In this document: positions 44,478 to 56,003 of the stretch, piece by piece
Numbering within the stretch: position 1 is the first letter of the stretch
Layout: each line of letters begins with the position of its first letter
Assembly: GCA_900491605.1 (NCBI GenBank)
Contig: UESW01004628.1
Coordinates: 317,199-381,198, forward strand
Direction of reading: 5' to 3'
DNA: 64,000 nt
DNA from: Calamus simplicifolius
Lineage: Eukaryota; Streptophyta; Magnoliopsida; Arecales; Arecaceae
The notes under the pieces: model-generated
Told to the model about the DNA's origin: nothing
What the model saw: only the letters and a program-made list of their open reading frames with translations
The model's database searches: none
Program-made: the position numbers and the translations under genes

Positions 44478-45566
44478 AGTAGCACAGTCTGGCTGAAGAC
44501 TTTAAACTTAGCGCTCTTGGGAGGCAACCCAGTTTATTAGTTATTTTTAACTTTCTATTCTTTTAGTATGTTCTTTTAGTATGACCAGAGAAGAGCAACA
44601 GAAGCAGATTGAAAGAAGATGGCAACAATGAAACTCCAACCTTCAAATACTCTACCAGGTAGTATCTTTCCTTGAAATTAATTTTTCTTCCATTAGGGAC
44701 AATGGAAATTAAGTTGGGGGAGAGAAAAAGAATAAGTAAATCCTCGAGTAAAACTATAATCAGATGTGTGTACCAAATTCTGTCTCGATTTGAAGTTAAT
44801 CAAGCAGTCTATTAATGAATTAATGGTTAGATTATTTTTGAGATACTGAGGAATAAATTATTAAGAAAACCTAATAAAAGGTAGGGTTTAGCCCAGAAAA
44901 ATTTTTAGAATAATTTCAGACCCTCCTGACCACTGATCTTAATAGTACAATCTACTTAATAAGGGTATGGGTGAAAATGTCAAAAAAAAATCTCTCTTAA
45001 AGTTAATAAATTAGGTTCTTAGCATTTTTCACTAAGTAACCGGGCCCCGTCACCTAAGAAAGTGATGTTGTTCGCATAAAAAGGTGGGAATGTAAAAGAA
45101 CCTAAGTAAAGTCAGTCCTACCTAAAGCCTTTTTGATTCGAGTCAGTAAGTCCGAGGGGTGTTTTACACCTAATGCCCTAAAACCAATTGGTTTGGGAGC
45201 CATTGGCCTAAAGCTCGCTACAAGGGTTAATTAGAAAGCAAGGGGTTAGGACATTGCACTGACTTTACACATAAATAAATAAAAATAAGGGAACCAAATT
45301 ACAAAAGACATTACACCCAACCCAAATTAAGTTAGAAGACTTAATTAGAGAAGTAAAAAGTTGGTGAAGGAAGACTTCTATAAATTCTTATGGACTACAC
45401 TTTATCACTAAATGGTAAACTTAATAATCCAATGAAGTACCTCCCTTATGATCTAACCAGAAAATTTTTAGAACTATAAGATAACTATCAATTCTTGGAC
45501 TAGCTTGGTACATATTTCTAAATTTCTTATTTGCTCGAGGATGAGTAAGATTCAAGTTGGGGGGAG
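44478..45566 (+). other. Non-coding 3' region and polypurine tract of the Athila-like element
   Basis: No frame longer than about 60 codons was seen, so no env-like gene. It has the purine-rich GGCAACCCAGTTTATTAG and TTAAGTTGGGGGAGAG at 44710-44725, and the final polypurine tract AAGTTGGGGGGAG at 45555-45566, right before the LTR. Confidence 0.7.
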
Positions 45567-46787
45567 TGATAAACGTATAAATAATTATCACTAAACCTAT
45601 TAATTAATAATTCAATGTACCTATTATTATAATATTTTAATATTTTATATAATATTTTAGGTAAACCTTATCAATTTAAAGAGCTAAATTTTAGGAATTT
45701 AATGACGCAAACGGCACTCAAATCGGATTTAAGATGAGCCCGAAATTGATTTTATAAGAATTTAGCACGCATTTTAAAGCAAAGTCGACAAATCCATTGC
45801 CGATTTCATCGTCTTCTTAGCCGAATTTTTCTTTTTCTTTTCTTTCAATTCTTCTCCTCTTCCAATTCAATCTTTTCCCCCATTAATTAAGAAATAAATT
45901 AGATTAAAAATTATCAAATTGGAAGAATAAAATTTATATGGAAGGAATTTTGATTTCATCCGCAATATCTTCGAGATTTTCTCTACGCTGCGTCATCTCT
46001 GATATGGAAACAGGATCTTCTCCGCGTCTGGGCCACGTTTGGACTTCTACAAATAGCAGCGAGGAGGGAGAGCAAGAGAGATCAGAGGGGGCCATTGGAA
46101 GAGTCATGGAGTGCAATTCGGAGGCTCTACATCTGTGAGCTCTATTCCAGAAGCCATCCGTAGTTTGTGGAGATCGGCTATTCCCAGGAGACTATGTTCA
46201 CAGAGTCTCTATTCGTCCGTGAAGGTTCTAGTCCATGGCTTGTGAGGATCCGTTGGAGGTAGCTGTTCCCAGTCCTCAAGAGTCATTCATCCGTCTGGAG
46301 GCTCAGCATCGTGGGTTCCTAGAGAGTTCACAGAGGCTTGATTTGTCCGTGAAGGTGGCTCTGCTCCCAGAAGCTGCTCATGGCTTAAAGGCGTATGCAG
46401 AGGAGGAACAAAAACTTTAGCCCGTCTTTAATTTGGTTTAGAAGGAATTTATTCTCTTGTTGCCTTTTTAATGTCATAACTTTTTAATTTTAATGCTATG
46501 AAATAAAGTTTATATTTATGTTTAATTGTTATTAAATTCTATTTAAGTGAAAATAATTTTAGACTGATCTATTCTTAAAAGGGACAGACCGTGATCTATG
46601 GGTACGGACTGTGCTCTTATAAGATAGACCTTATCTTAATTATTTTGCACTACTAATTATCTATTTAGTTAAATCTATAAATTTATTTCAAGATAATCGC
46701 TAAAGTCCCTGTGGAATCGATCCATTACTCTCACTATTCTATTAGTGAAATTAAGGTGTTTTAATCATTGCGCTACGACACGCATCA
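45567..46787 (+). repeat. 3' LTR of the Athila-like element (1221 bp), only copy present
   Basis: Starts TGATAAACGTATAAATAATT after the polypurine tract and ends CTACGACACGCATCA at 46787. No second copy exists at the 5' side of the element. Short frames inside (for example 45938-46138, 46235-46420) are not convincing genes. Confidence 0.88.
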
Positions 46788-47531
46788 CCGATCTATCCCA
46801 GTCTTAGCAAGAGGTCAAGGAGAAATAGTTAAGGATTTATGACATCAAGGGGAGGATGTATCAATATAGGGATGATAAATTAAAGGCTCGTGATAAGATT
46901 CAGGAGCTGAATACGAAAATGACTCGGCGGAAAGAGGAAGTATGGCATTTCCTTACTTCTTTTCATGTTTTTCCCTTTAATTATCATTAATCTGATTGAC
47001 TTTGTATCTTTAGGTGAGTAGGATGGCGTCTGAAGCCCATAACCAATTAAGGGCTTTGAAAGCGGAGTTGGTCTCAAGTCATCAAAAGTGTTCCGAACTC
47101 GAGGGTCAAGTAGCTGAGGCCAACAGGCAGGCTGCTCGATGGTAGAAGAGTACAGAAACTTCACTCAATTTTTAGATAAGCGCAACGTAGCCTGTGCTGA
47201 TGCATTCCAGTTTGGAGAGGAGGAAATGTGAGTGAAGATTTCTTAGAAATATTCGAAGTTAGACCTCTCCTTTTTGGAAGCCAAATACTATGACGTTCGT
47301 ACACCGGGGACTAAGTTGTCTACCGAAGCCGAGTACGAGGAGATCCCGGACATTGACTTCAAAGCTGTTCTTGGCACAAACCGAGTCATGAATCCAGAAA
47401 TGATTAGCCGAGGAGGAGAAAGTCCTCAGCGTGTTGCTAAAGAACCCGAGGCTCCCTGTCCAGTCACATTCGAAGTGGGTGAATCAAGTCAACCCTCCCC
47501 AAGTGCTATTGAAGCTGCCTCCGAGGCTTAG
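46788..47531 (+). pseudogene. Antisense gene of element 2, last part (after the Athila insertion)
   Basis: Continues the coiled coil (DLSQS.QEVkek, YRDDKLKARDKIQELNTK), aligning with element 1 around 12900-12740. A GT-AG intron at 46940-47013 (74 bp) matches intron 3 of element 1. The coiled coil resumes, then the acidic tail with EAEYEEIPDIDFKAVLGTN and the ending VTFEVGESSQPSPS (stop at 47529-47531), parallel to element 1's EYENISDVDLDAILG and TTFEVGEMSRASPS. Stops break the first 150 bases. A likely 3' untranslated region with TTGTAATATCAATG follows at 47600-47620. Confidence 0.8.
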
Positions 47532-48304
47532 CCTAAGACTTAAAGATTACTTTTATAATCTTTCTTTTTCTTGTAACTGAGGAGGCTTAGTAGAGCCTCA
47601 CTTTGTAATATCAATGTGAACAAATCTTTATTTTTCTATATATTTTTCATTGTTTAGGCATCGCGTGTTAAAACGACTCTTTTTAGTTCGTTTGTGGCTT
47701 GCCTAAACTTAGTTTATAGTCTGACCGAGTAAGTAAGTCGGCTCTACCAGGGTTTGGAGAATCTTTGATAACTTCATTGCGATAGAAGGGATTGCTCGGC
47801 CTTGTCAAGGCTAATTTGAACAGATCCGTAGGAGTGAAAAATAGCTCGACTCTTGCTGAAACAAAGAAGATAGCTCGACTTTTGCCGAAGCAAAGGAGAT
47901 AGCTCGGCTTTTTTCAAAGCAAAGAAGATAGCTTGGTACTCGTTGAGCAACATTTTATTTTTCTCAAGGCATTTACTTTGTTGTTAGTGCATTATCTTTT
48001 CTGATGCAGCTTTGCTTTTCGTATACGTTAAGTAATCGATCGCTATAGGACCACACATTTTTCTACAGAGGCTTCCCCAGGCTCATTCGTACCACGAATA
48101 GCTCCTTGCATTTAAGTATTCTGATCTAAGATCAAGAGGAGATCTCTCACCTTTTATTATTACATGGGGAAAGTTTTTCAGTATACCCTGCAGAGTATCG
48201 AGTTCCAACAAGACATTGACACGTGGTCTTGATTAAATGTGATGTGATCGTCGCGCCCTGAATCTCGAAGTTCTTCCTTTTGTCAATAACTGCCCCCCAT
48301 TTAA
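47532..48304. other. Element 2: 3' flank of the antisense gene and hairpin-like words
   Basis: Contains the poly(A)-type region of the antisense gene (about 47560-47650), then degenerate hairpin units (AGCTCGACTTTTGCCGAAGC type, about 47720-47950), then unassigned DNA leading to a TATA box at 48308. Confidence 0.5.
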
Positions 48305-48980
48305 TATCTATAAAAAGGGAAGAGCAGAGAATGCTTGAGCGTATCCTAAAAGTTTTTGCATTATGAGAGCATAAAGAAATCTATGTGTCTTGTCCCATGT
48401 CAAAATTGAAAACCATAAGGCCAGATTTTTCTTTCGAGATTTGGCTTGGCCCTGATGGTTGGGATGATAAAGAAGTAGTCAAAAAGCAAGCTATCCTCAA
48501 GAGAAGAGTCATGGAGGTCATATGCGAAGCGTAGAAGGGGCATAGAGGCTATATGGGAAGTGCACACGGGCGCTTTCTATTTGGCTCTATTCGTCCATCG
48601 TGGAACCATAAAGGCCATGTGGGGAATGCAATTTTTATGGGCCTTGGCTTTCATAGGCCATCCACCAATCATGGTAACCTTAAATGGGTGCCATTTTTGA
48701 TCTCTCAGTTTATCCAATTGAAGGTTCGTGGGATGGCTTCCAAGGAAAAAGAAGGCCAAAGGTAAGTGCTCTTGGGCTTCTTTTTTCTGTATCGTTGACC
48801 TTTTTTCGGGGATCGCAGCTCGATAGAGTTCTCTTTCTTGTTTTGCTTTCTGGAGTTGAAGCCCCGTTGATGTAACGTAGGTTGCCGAACTTGATTTGTT
48901 CAAGCATTTTCTAGAATTTTTGTGCTGTTACGCACTTGTAATATCTTGTATTTGTAATTTCTTGTACTGAATAAAATGAC
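48305..48980 (+). other. Second antisense transcription unit of element 2
   Basis: TATA box ATCTATAAAAAGGG (about 48308-48321), leader, a region alignable with element 1 10900-11173 (minus), then a 3' end rich in TTGTAATATCTTG and AATAAAATGA (48938-48975). Only a 70-codon frame (48553-48765) is open and its protein does not match element 1 well. Same order, signals and strand as the unit at 10550-11380. Confidence 0.5.
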
Positions 48981-49600
48981 TTTTAATTACTTGTCTTCTC
49001 CTGCTATTTTGTTCCTTTTTTGCTAATAATTAGTTATCCCATCATACCGGTGTCTTTGTATCATTCCGACACATAAATTGTTCATATGCACGTTAGTTTT
49101 TTCGAATCGAACGAGGTGAGGGATGAAGGCTCGGGCATGCCAAGATATAGGAACACCTAATAGGGCATCACTTTACTAAAGGGGGGAGACAAACACTTAG
49201 CTTTTTTGGGTTTTGAATGGCAGTACCCAATTGAATGAAATGCCTATAATGTTAGGAGCGCTTTAGGGACTTAGCTCTTGCCAAGTATTTTGACGATTTG
49301 GTTTAGGCTTGCTAATGTGTGCCGGATTATGTTGATTCTTCATGGATAGAGCACATGACTCGTCTTAGATTGTAGGAAGACCTGGGTGGCCTTGTTGGCT
49401 CTTGGTCGAAGTTCGGTCATGCCACAGCTCCTTGAGAATTTTTTCTTAGTTTATTGAAATTGTAATGAATGTCTCGGTCATGCCAAGGGATAAAGAGGGT
49501 TTTACCCCACTCCATTGAGGTATAGAGATTGTCGCTCAGTGAACACTCTCTTAGAGAGATTATACCTAGACCAGCCAAGATATGAAGTGGCTCATTCAGA
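48981..49600. other. Element 2 3' region, no gene seen
   Basis: Unassigned DNA passing into hairpin units from about 49480 onward. Confidence 0.45.
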
Positions 49601-50400
49601 CTTGTCGAGATACAAAAAGATCTCTCGGCCCTGCCGAGGTTCAGAGAAATAGCTCAATCGTGCCAAGGTATGAAGAAATCGCTCAGCCTTGCTGAGGTTT
49701 GGAAAAATAGCTCGGTCGTGCTGAGGTACGAAGAAATGGCTCGGCTTGGTCCTACCAAGATTTGAAGAAATGGCTCGGCCCTATTGAGGTACGAAAAAAG
49801 ATTATATTTTACTTGAAGCTGCTAAGGTACAAAGAAATGGCTTGGTCCTACTGAGGCTCAAAGAAAGATTATATTTTACTTGGTGCTACCAAGGTACGAA
49901 GAAACAACTCGGTCCTGCTGAGATTCGAAGAAATGGCTCGGCCCTGCCAAGGTATGGAGAAAGATTATATTTTACTTGACGCTGTCAAGGTATGAAAAAA
50001 TAGCTTAGCTCGGTCCTGCCGATATTCAAAGCAATGGCTTGGCCCTGCCAAGATACGGAGAAAGATTATATTTTACTTGGCACTGTCTAGGTACGTAGAA
50101 ATTGCTCGGCTATGCCGAGGTTTGAAGAAATCACTCGGTCCCACCAAGGCTCAGAGAAAGATTATATTTTACTTGGCGCTGTCAAGGTATGTAAAAATCG
50201 CTCGGCCCTGCCAAGGTTTGGAGAAATCACTCGGTCCTGCTGAGTCTTAAGAAAAGATTATATTTTACTTGGTGCTGTCAAGGTACGTAGAAATCGCTCG
50301 GCCCTGCCGAGGTTTGAAAAATCACTCTGTCCTACCAAGGTTCAGAGAAAGATTATATTTTACTTGACACTGTCAAGGTACGTAGTAATCGCTCGGCAAG
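49600..50400 (+). repeat. Hairpin array of element 2: about 96-bp higher-order repeat
   Basis: Units such as CTCGGCCCTGCCGAGGTTTG and ACTTGGCGCTGTCAAGGTAC alternate. The landmark ATTATATTTTACTTG recurs at about 49964, 50065, 50161, 50257 and 50352, giving a period of 95-101 bp with three hairpins each. It lies in the place equivalent to arrays A and B of element 1 and the 154-bp array of R3. Confidence 0.88.
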
Positions 50401-50559
50401 GATCCTTTGGATCGGTGATTGAGCGAAATCTGTTCTTTATAATAACTTTTTGGAGAAGTAATCGAAGCATGAACATTGCAATTTAAAAATAAAGTCTCAT
50501 TTTTATTAGAAGCGTACTTTACTGATGGTATATCCAAAGATTATCTTAATTCTATGTCC

Positions 50560-51668
50560 AGGGAATAGATTTTCTCTCTAGCTCCTGGAGTTTGTAAGTG
50601 TCGGGTCTAAGGACCTTTGTAACTTGATAGGGACCTTCCCAATTTGGAGATAGCTTTTCTTGCTCTAACGGCTTAGAGACAGATGTCTTGCAGAGCACAA
50701 GATCACCAGGGATGAAGGATTTCCCTTTAACTCGGAAGAAATGATATCGGGCTATCCTTTATTGATAGGCTGCCATTCGAATCTAGGGTTTCTCTTTGAC
50801 TTCTTTTATCAAGTCGAGATTAGTTCAGAGCTGTTCTTCGTTTGACTCTTCCAAATAATTTTTCACCCATGGTGAAGGTAGTCCAATTTCCACAGGAATG
50901 ACAGCTTTAATACCGAAGGCCATTCTGAATGGAGTTTCACCATGGAAACTCTCTGGGTGGTTTGGTAAGCCCATAAAACATGATGAAGCTCATCATCCAT
51001 CTGCCATGTGCCTTATTGAGTCGAGCTTTGATCCCCTGTAGCAAGGTTTGGTTAGTTACTTCTGCCTCACCATTGGCTTGGGGGTGCCCAACCGATGTAA
51101 GCCAATGGCGGATGCCATGATCTTCACAGAAGTCTCAAAATTTAGGATTGTCAAACTGTCCACCATTGTCGGTGATGATGGTATATGGAAGACCGAACTG
51201 ACAAATGATGGATCTTCACATAAAATTCCTAGCCCGAGCTTCGGTTATGTGGGCGACTGCCTCGGTCTCGACCCACTTGGTGAAGTAATCAATTGCTATG
51301 AATAGAAACTTCCTTTGTTCTGTAGTAAAAGAAAAAGGGCCGAGAATGTCCATCCCCCACTTAGCAAAGGGCCAGACAGATAATATTGGTGTCAAGTGAG
51401 CAGAAGGGAGCCTCGAGATATTTGAATGTCGTTGACATGAGTCACATGCTCGGACAAAATTATCAAAATCCTTTTGTATGGTTGGCCGATAGTATCCTTG
51501 GCGCAGCACTTTGTAGCATAAAGCTTGGCCGCCAAGATGACTGATGTAGATGCCTTCATGGATATCCTGAAGAGCATAATCAGCTTCTGATGGCCAAAGG
51601 CATTCGAGTAATGGTATGGAGAAAGATCGTTTGTACAACTGGTCGTCGTGCAGGACATAATGAGACAT
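50560..51668 (-). pseudogene. Integrase of element 2
   Basis: Minus strand from 51668: HYVLHDDQLYKRSFSIPLLE, the HHCC domain (iHEGIYISHLGG ... CDSCQRHSN), GMDILGPFSFTT and FIAIDYFTKWVETEAVAHIT up to 51216, where the frame is lost. Further core and C-terminal pieces can be followed to about 50600 in several frames. The stop just upstream (TAA at about 51669-51671) falls at the same place as the TAA at 6967 of element 1. Confidence 0.85.
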
Positions 51669-51769
51669 TTACATCTTCAACTTCTTTGCCTTCTTTCTGT
51701 CGGTTGGAAGTGATCCTTCTTTAAGGTACTTGAGGATCGGGTCGAACCAAGAAGGTTCAGCCTCAATCT

Positions 51770-52300
51770 GCATCACTTGACCAATGTCGGCAATGCTGGA
51801 CTTTTCAGGATTTTCAAGTGAAATTTTTGCTCGAGATCCATCCAATTCATGGTTGCTAAGCGAGATAGAAGGTCAGCGCATGCAATTTCTATTCTGGGGA
51901 CCTGAATGACTTCAAGTTTAGAAAAATGAGAAGATAGGTCGTGCACCCTTTGGAGATACCGAACTATATTTGGTTCCCAAGCTTCAAATTCTTCCCGCAC
52001 ATGGCCTGCAAATACTTGGGAGTTGGTGTATGCATTCAATCTCCTCACCTTCAAGTCGCGGGCAATCTGAAGTTCGGCAAGAAAAGCTTCATACTCTGCT
52101 TCATTATTAGACACTGGGAAGGAGAAGCAGATGCCGTACTCAAAGGTTGCACTCTCCAGACTGGTAAGGATCAAGTCGATGCCAGAATCGCTCATGCTAA
52201 AGGATCCGTCTAAATGAAGCAGCTACAAAGTTTCGGGCTTCAGCTGTTCAAAAATATTCGGAATGGAACCATCCTATGGTATAGTGCATTCAAGGAGAAA
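51770..52300 (-). pseudogene. Archaeal-type RNase H (aRNH) of element 2
   Basis: Minus strand: LTSLESATFEYGICFSFPVS, NNEAEYEAFLAELQIARDLK and AYTNSQVFAGHV; the element 1 TDSQ is TNSQ here, so one acidic residue is lost. The DGS segment upstream is in a broken frame. Followed by the linker to integrase. Confidence 0.85.
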
Positions 52301-53640
52301 ATCTGTCAGAATTTGTGCTTTGATGGCTGGACGAGTCTGATACTGAATATCATGTTCACTTAGCTCAACAGCCCATTTGGTCATCCTTTCTGACACCTAC
52401 GGACGATGAATGATTGATTTGATAGGTTGGTTGGTTAGGACTACCACAGCATATGCCTAGAAGTAAGGCCACAATTTTTGGACTGATGTTACCAAGAACA
52501 ACACTATCTTCTCAATACGAGTGTACTTTATCTCAGCATTCTGAAGTATTTTACTGACATAATAGATCGGCTTTTGGATTTTGTTTTCTTCTCTGATTAG
52601 TACAGACCCGATTGCATTTTTTGAGACCGCTAGATACAGGTATAGCATCTCTCTGAGCCTCGGGCTATTGAGAAGAGGTGATGAGCCGAGGTATTTTTTG
52701 AGACCTCAAATGATTTCTAACAATCCAAAGTCCACTAAAAATTCTTGGCCGGCCATAGCGCCTTGAAGAAGGGCAATCATTTCTCAGCTGACCGAGCGAC
52801 AAAGCAGTTGAGGGCCACTATCCTTTCGGTGAGGCATTGCACCTCCTTGACTGACCTTGGAGGCGCCATCTGCTGAAGAGCTTGGATTTTCTGTGGATTT
52901 GCTTCAATTCCTTGCTGGAAGACCATGAAGCCCAAGAACTTTCCAGAGTTGACTCCAAAGGCACATTTGGTTGGATTTAACTTCATCTGGTACCTCCGAA
53001 GCATCGCGAAGCTTTTTGTAAGATCGTTAATGTGATGAGATGCTTCCTTGCTCTTGACTAGCATGTCGTTAACATAGACCGACCTCCATATTCTGACTGA
53101 TTTATTCTTTGAAAACTTTATTAACCAGTCTTTGGTAGGTTTTCCTTGTATTTTTTAAACCAAAAGGCATGACTCGGTAACAGTAAATATCTCGGTCAGT
53201 AATGAAGATGGTCTTTTCTTCATCCTCGGATGCCATCCGAATTTGATTGTAGCCCAAGTAAGCATCCATGAAAGTCAGCATCTGGTAGCCCGAGGTAGCA
53301 TCCACAAGCTGATCAATCCTGGGCAAAGAAAAACTGTCCTTCGAGCAATCCTTGTTGAGGTCCATGAAGTCGATACAGATCCTTCACTTACCATTTGACT
53401 TCTTTACCATGACAACATTAACCAGCCAAATAGGATAATTTACTTTCCGGATGAAGTTAGATTTGATAAGTTTGTCGACCTCTTCCTCGATAGCCTTCTA
53501 ACGCTCGGGGGAAAAGCTTATTTTCTTCTATTTGATTGGTCGAAACGTTTCATCCACATTAAGGTGATGGATAAAGATGTTCGGGCTGATCCTCGGCATA
53601 TCCGAAGCAGACCAAGCGAAGATGTTAGCATTGCCTTGGA
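52300..53640 (-). pseudogene. Reverse transcriptase and first RNase H of element 2, catalytic Asp changed
   Basis: Minus strand: LNKDCSKDSFSLPRIDQLVD and FMDAYLGYNQIRMASEDEEK (53365-53200), VMPFGLKNTRKTYQRLVNKV, then the polymerase site, which reads YVND instead of YVDD (about 53060-53080), a catalytic change. MKLNPTKCAFGVNSGKFLGF follows. The degenerate first RNase H is at 52648-52457 (PIYYVSKILQNAEIKYTRIE). Stops and slips separate the blocks. Confidence 0.88.
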
Positions 53641-54530
53641 GGAAATCAACTAAAACTTGCCGACTTTCTCTTTCAATTGTGACCCGATCTTTATGGTTTG
53701 GTATAGCAGAGCTTCATCAAGCAGCACCTCTTCAAGTTCTTCGATTGGTTCTTCCCGTTGTTTGGTGAAATCCTTCTGAGCATTCAACCCATCAACCTTG
53801 GGTCTTCTAGACTGAAGATCGATAACAAAGCAATGTTGAGCCACAGCTTGGCTTTCGCAAACTATTCCCACCCCCCACTATGTAGAAAACTTTATGGAGA
53901 GATGGGGGATGGATATGTTAGCTTTAAGGGACATCTATTTGGGCTTGTCAAAGATTACAATGTAGGACAATCGAAGCTTGGTTACTAGAAACTTTGTATG
54001 AACAATGGCTACACTGGGCCAAGTGCTCGCTCGAATCATCAAGGTAATAACTCCTTCGGGAGTAATTGCATCACCAGTGAAGCTGACCAAGGCAGAGTCT
54101 ATGGTCCGAAGATCCTCCACCACAATTTCATCATCACAAAAGCATCAAAGTACAAAACATTAACAGAGCTTTCACTATCAACTAGAATATGGTGTACATC
54201 ATAATCATTTATGTTAAGAGATACAACCAAAGCATCATCGTGTAGATACTGTATCTTCCAAACGTCCTCATCAGAAAAGGAGAGCTCATCGGTCTGAGGC
54301 TTCTTTGATGGGTTTTCTTCTTCACCTAGTTGAGCCGATGAGGAGCCGATCATCGCAACCATATTGATGTTGCCCATAGCCAAAGGATTGGAGGTGGAAG
54401 GCGAGGCTCGGGCTGATGGTCTCCCCATTGTTTGGCTCGGGGGCTCTTCTGAACTGGTCCAACCTTCCCCGACGGATGAGTTACTCGATCTCATTTTGTA
54501 GCTGCCAGCACTCTTCAGTATCATACCTAT
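53640..54530 (-). pseudogene. Protease region of element 2, active-site Gly changed
   Basis: Minus strand: LHDDALVVSLNINDYDVHHI then LVDSESSVNVLY (about 54185-54150) where element 1 has IDSGSSVNVLY; Gly to Glu next to the catalytic Asp would be expected to inactivate it. A one-base slip follows at about 54110. The second half (LMIRASTWPSVAIVHTKFLV) is at 54060-54000 and the acidic linker to RT at 53871-53650. Confidence 0.85.
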
Positions 54531-55920
54531 GATCCTGATGAAATCAACAATACTTGGTCATATCTTTTCGGGCCATATTTTCTTGGAGATGTGGCGGCCG
54601 AGGGATCTGATGCTCGATCTCCATCAGGATCTATGCCCTTGGCACAGTGAGTAGAGTGTACTGATTAAACCTCTGGGCTGGGCTCCGAGTGCGATCTCTA
54701 GGTGGTGGCGGAGGAGCTCTTTGGCGATGAGGTGGGCTTGGACAACGAGAGGGTCAATTTTTCTTCGAGCCTTTAGCCTCTTTCCTCTTCGATTGCTTGG
54801 CCCGGGCCGACCTTTGCGACTCCTCAACCCTGGCATATTTATCTGCCAAGGCCATCATGTCAGAGAGACTCTTCGGATAGTTGACCTTCAGGGATAAATA
54901 GAAGTCATCCTCCTTGAATACCCCACCTGCCAGAGCGGACATGGCTACCTCATAATTGAGGTAGTCCACCTCTAACATGATCGTGTTAAAATGTCCTAAA
55001 TAATTCTTCAAAGACTTCTCCTCTCGTTGTTTGACCTCAGAGAGGGAGTCGGACCTTCTTCGGTGATGGCGGCTACTGACGAACTGACTAATGAATAGAT
55101 AGCTTAGCTCGTCGAAGGAACTGATGGAACCCGACTTCAAGCTGTTAAACCAAGTTCAGGAGGAACCCCTGAGAGTGGAGGGGAAGGCTCGGCATAAGAT
55201 CGTATCTAATGCTTCATAAAACATCATGATGGATTTGAAGCTACTCAGATGGTCATCAGGATCGATGGATCTATGGTCTGGCTCAATGACAGAGAGCTTA
55301 ACATGGGGGAAAATCACTTCCTACATGATCTCTCCAGAGAAGGGGATACCCTATTCCGCCTTTAATTGGAGTTGAGGGGCTTGCCTGATGGCATCTAGCT
55401 CTTGGCGCCACTTTCGGTGCATCTCCCGAAGTTATTGCCGGACCCCTTCATCTTGGGTGATAGGAGAATCCAGTTGAGGAGAGCACGGTTGCGGCGTTGA
55501 ATCATGGTGGGAGAGCACCAGAAAAAGAGACTGAGCTCACTGAGATCTAGGCAGGCTCTTCTCCCCGACCCTCTATGGTGTCGGTTTAGGCCCTCTTCAG
55601 TTGGGCTGTTGAGGATGGCTCATGACTTCGAGTGGGTTGGAAGAAGAAATCGCTAGTGGAGCAAGGGCGGCAACTCCATCAGGGAGTTGTGGAGCAGGGA
55701 GGACTGGATATGGAGCTCTATGGAGCTCTTGTACCAGCTAAGCTAGAGCTTGAACTTGCTGGACCAGTATGGCAAACTGGTCCTGGGTTACTGTGGTCGT
55801 CGGTGGTGAGAGAATTTCAGCCGGTGGCAGATGTGGAGGTGCCATGTTGCTTGCGGGATCAGGCCTTTGGGAGGTGGTATGATCTTGCGCATCCGAAGTC
55901 GCTCTCCTTCGATTGGCCAT
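54531..55920 (-). pseudogene. gag of element 2
   Basis: ATG at 55920 (MANRRRATSDAQDHTTS), as in element 1 and R3. The core at 55140-54754 is the best block: SGSISSFDELSYLFISQFVS, SLKNYLGHFNTIMLEVDYLN, NYPKSLSDMMALADKYARVE. The zinc-knuckle region (about 54550-54500) includes CqLqNEIE-like residues and is disturbed. Stops at about 55738 and elsewhere. Confidence 0.87.
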
Positions 55921-56003
55921 TATAGGGCTGTTCTTTCGGTATTAAGCCTTGTCTCCTTGATCACAAGTTTATGGGACTTGAGGCCCTTTTTCCAGCATCA
56001 ATC
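55921..56003 (-). other. Leader of element 2 between 5' LTR and gag
   Basis: Minus strand GATTGATGCTGGAAAAAGGG, then CCTCAAGTCCCATAAACTTG, matching the leader of element 1 (2758-2820). The primer tRNA could not be assigned. Confidence 0.65.

Larger units (their letters stand above)
37955..46787 (+). mobile_element. Athila-like Ty3/gypsy element lacking its 5' LTR
   Basis: Interior begins ATTTTGGCGTCGTTGCC at 37955, i.e. directly at the primer binding site, and ends with a complete 3' LTR (45567-46787). The interrupted antisense gene of element 2 continues on both sides (…AKLT / DLSQS…), with ACTGA (37950-37954) on the left and ACCGA (46787-46791) on the right as a one-mismatch duplication that shares the LTR-terminal A. 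Order: PBS, about 1.1 kb leader, gag, protease, RT, RNase H, integrase, about 1.1 kb non-coding, polypurine tract, LTR. No env-like frame. Gag and Pol patterns (LPSFYGLTNEDPYKHLDEF; DLGAS protease; CGGHFSGKKTAAKVLQSGFY) fit the Athila lineage. At least four frame breaks. Confidence 0.85.

Noticed and set aside
44478..45566. Possible env-like gene after Athila-like integrase
   Set aside because: No frame of useful length and no membrane-type pattern; treated as non-coding.
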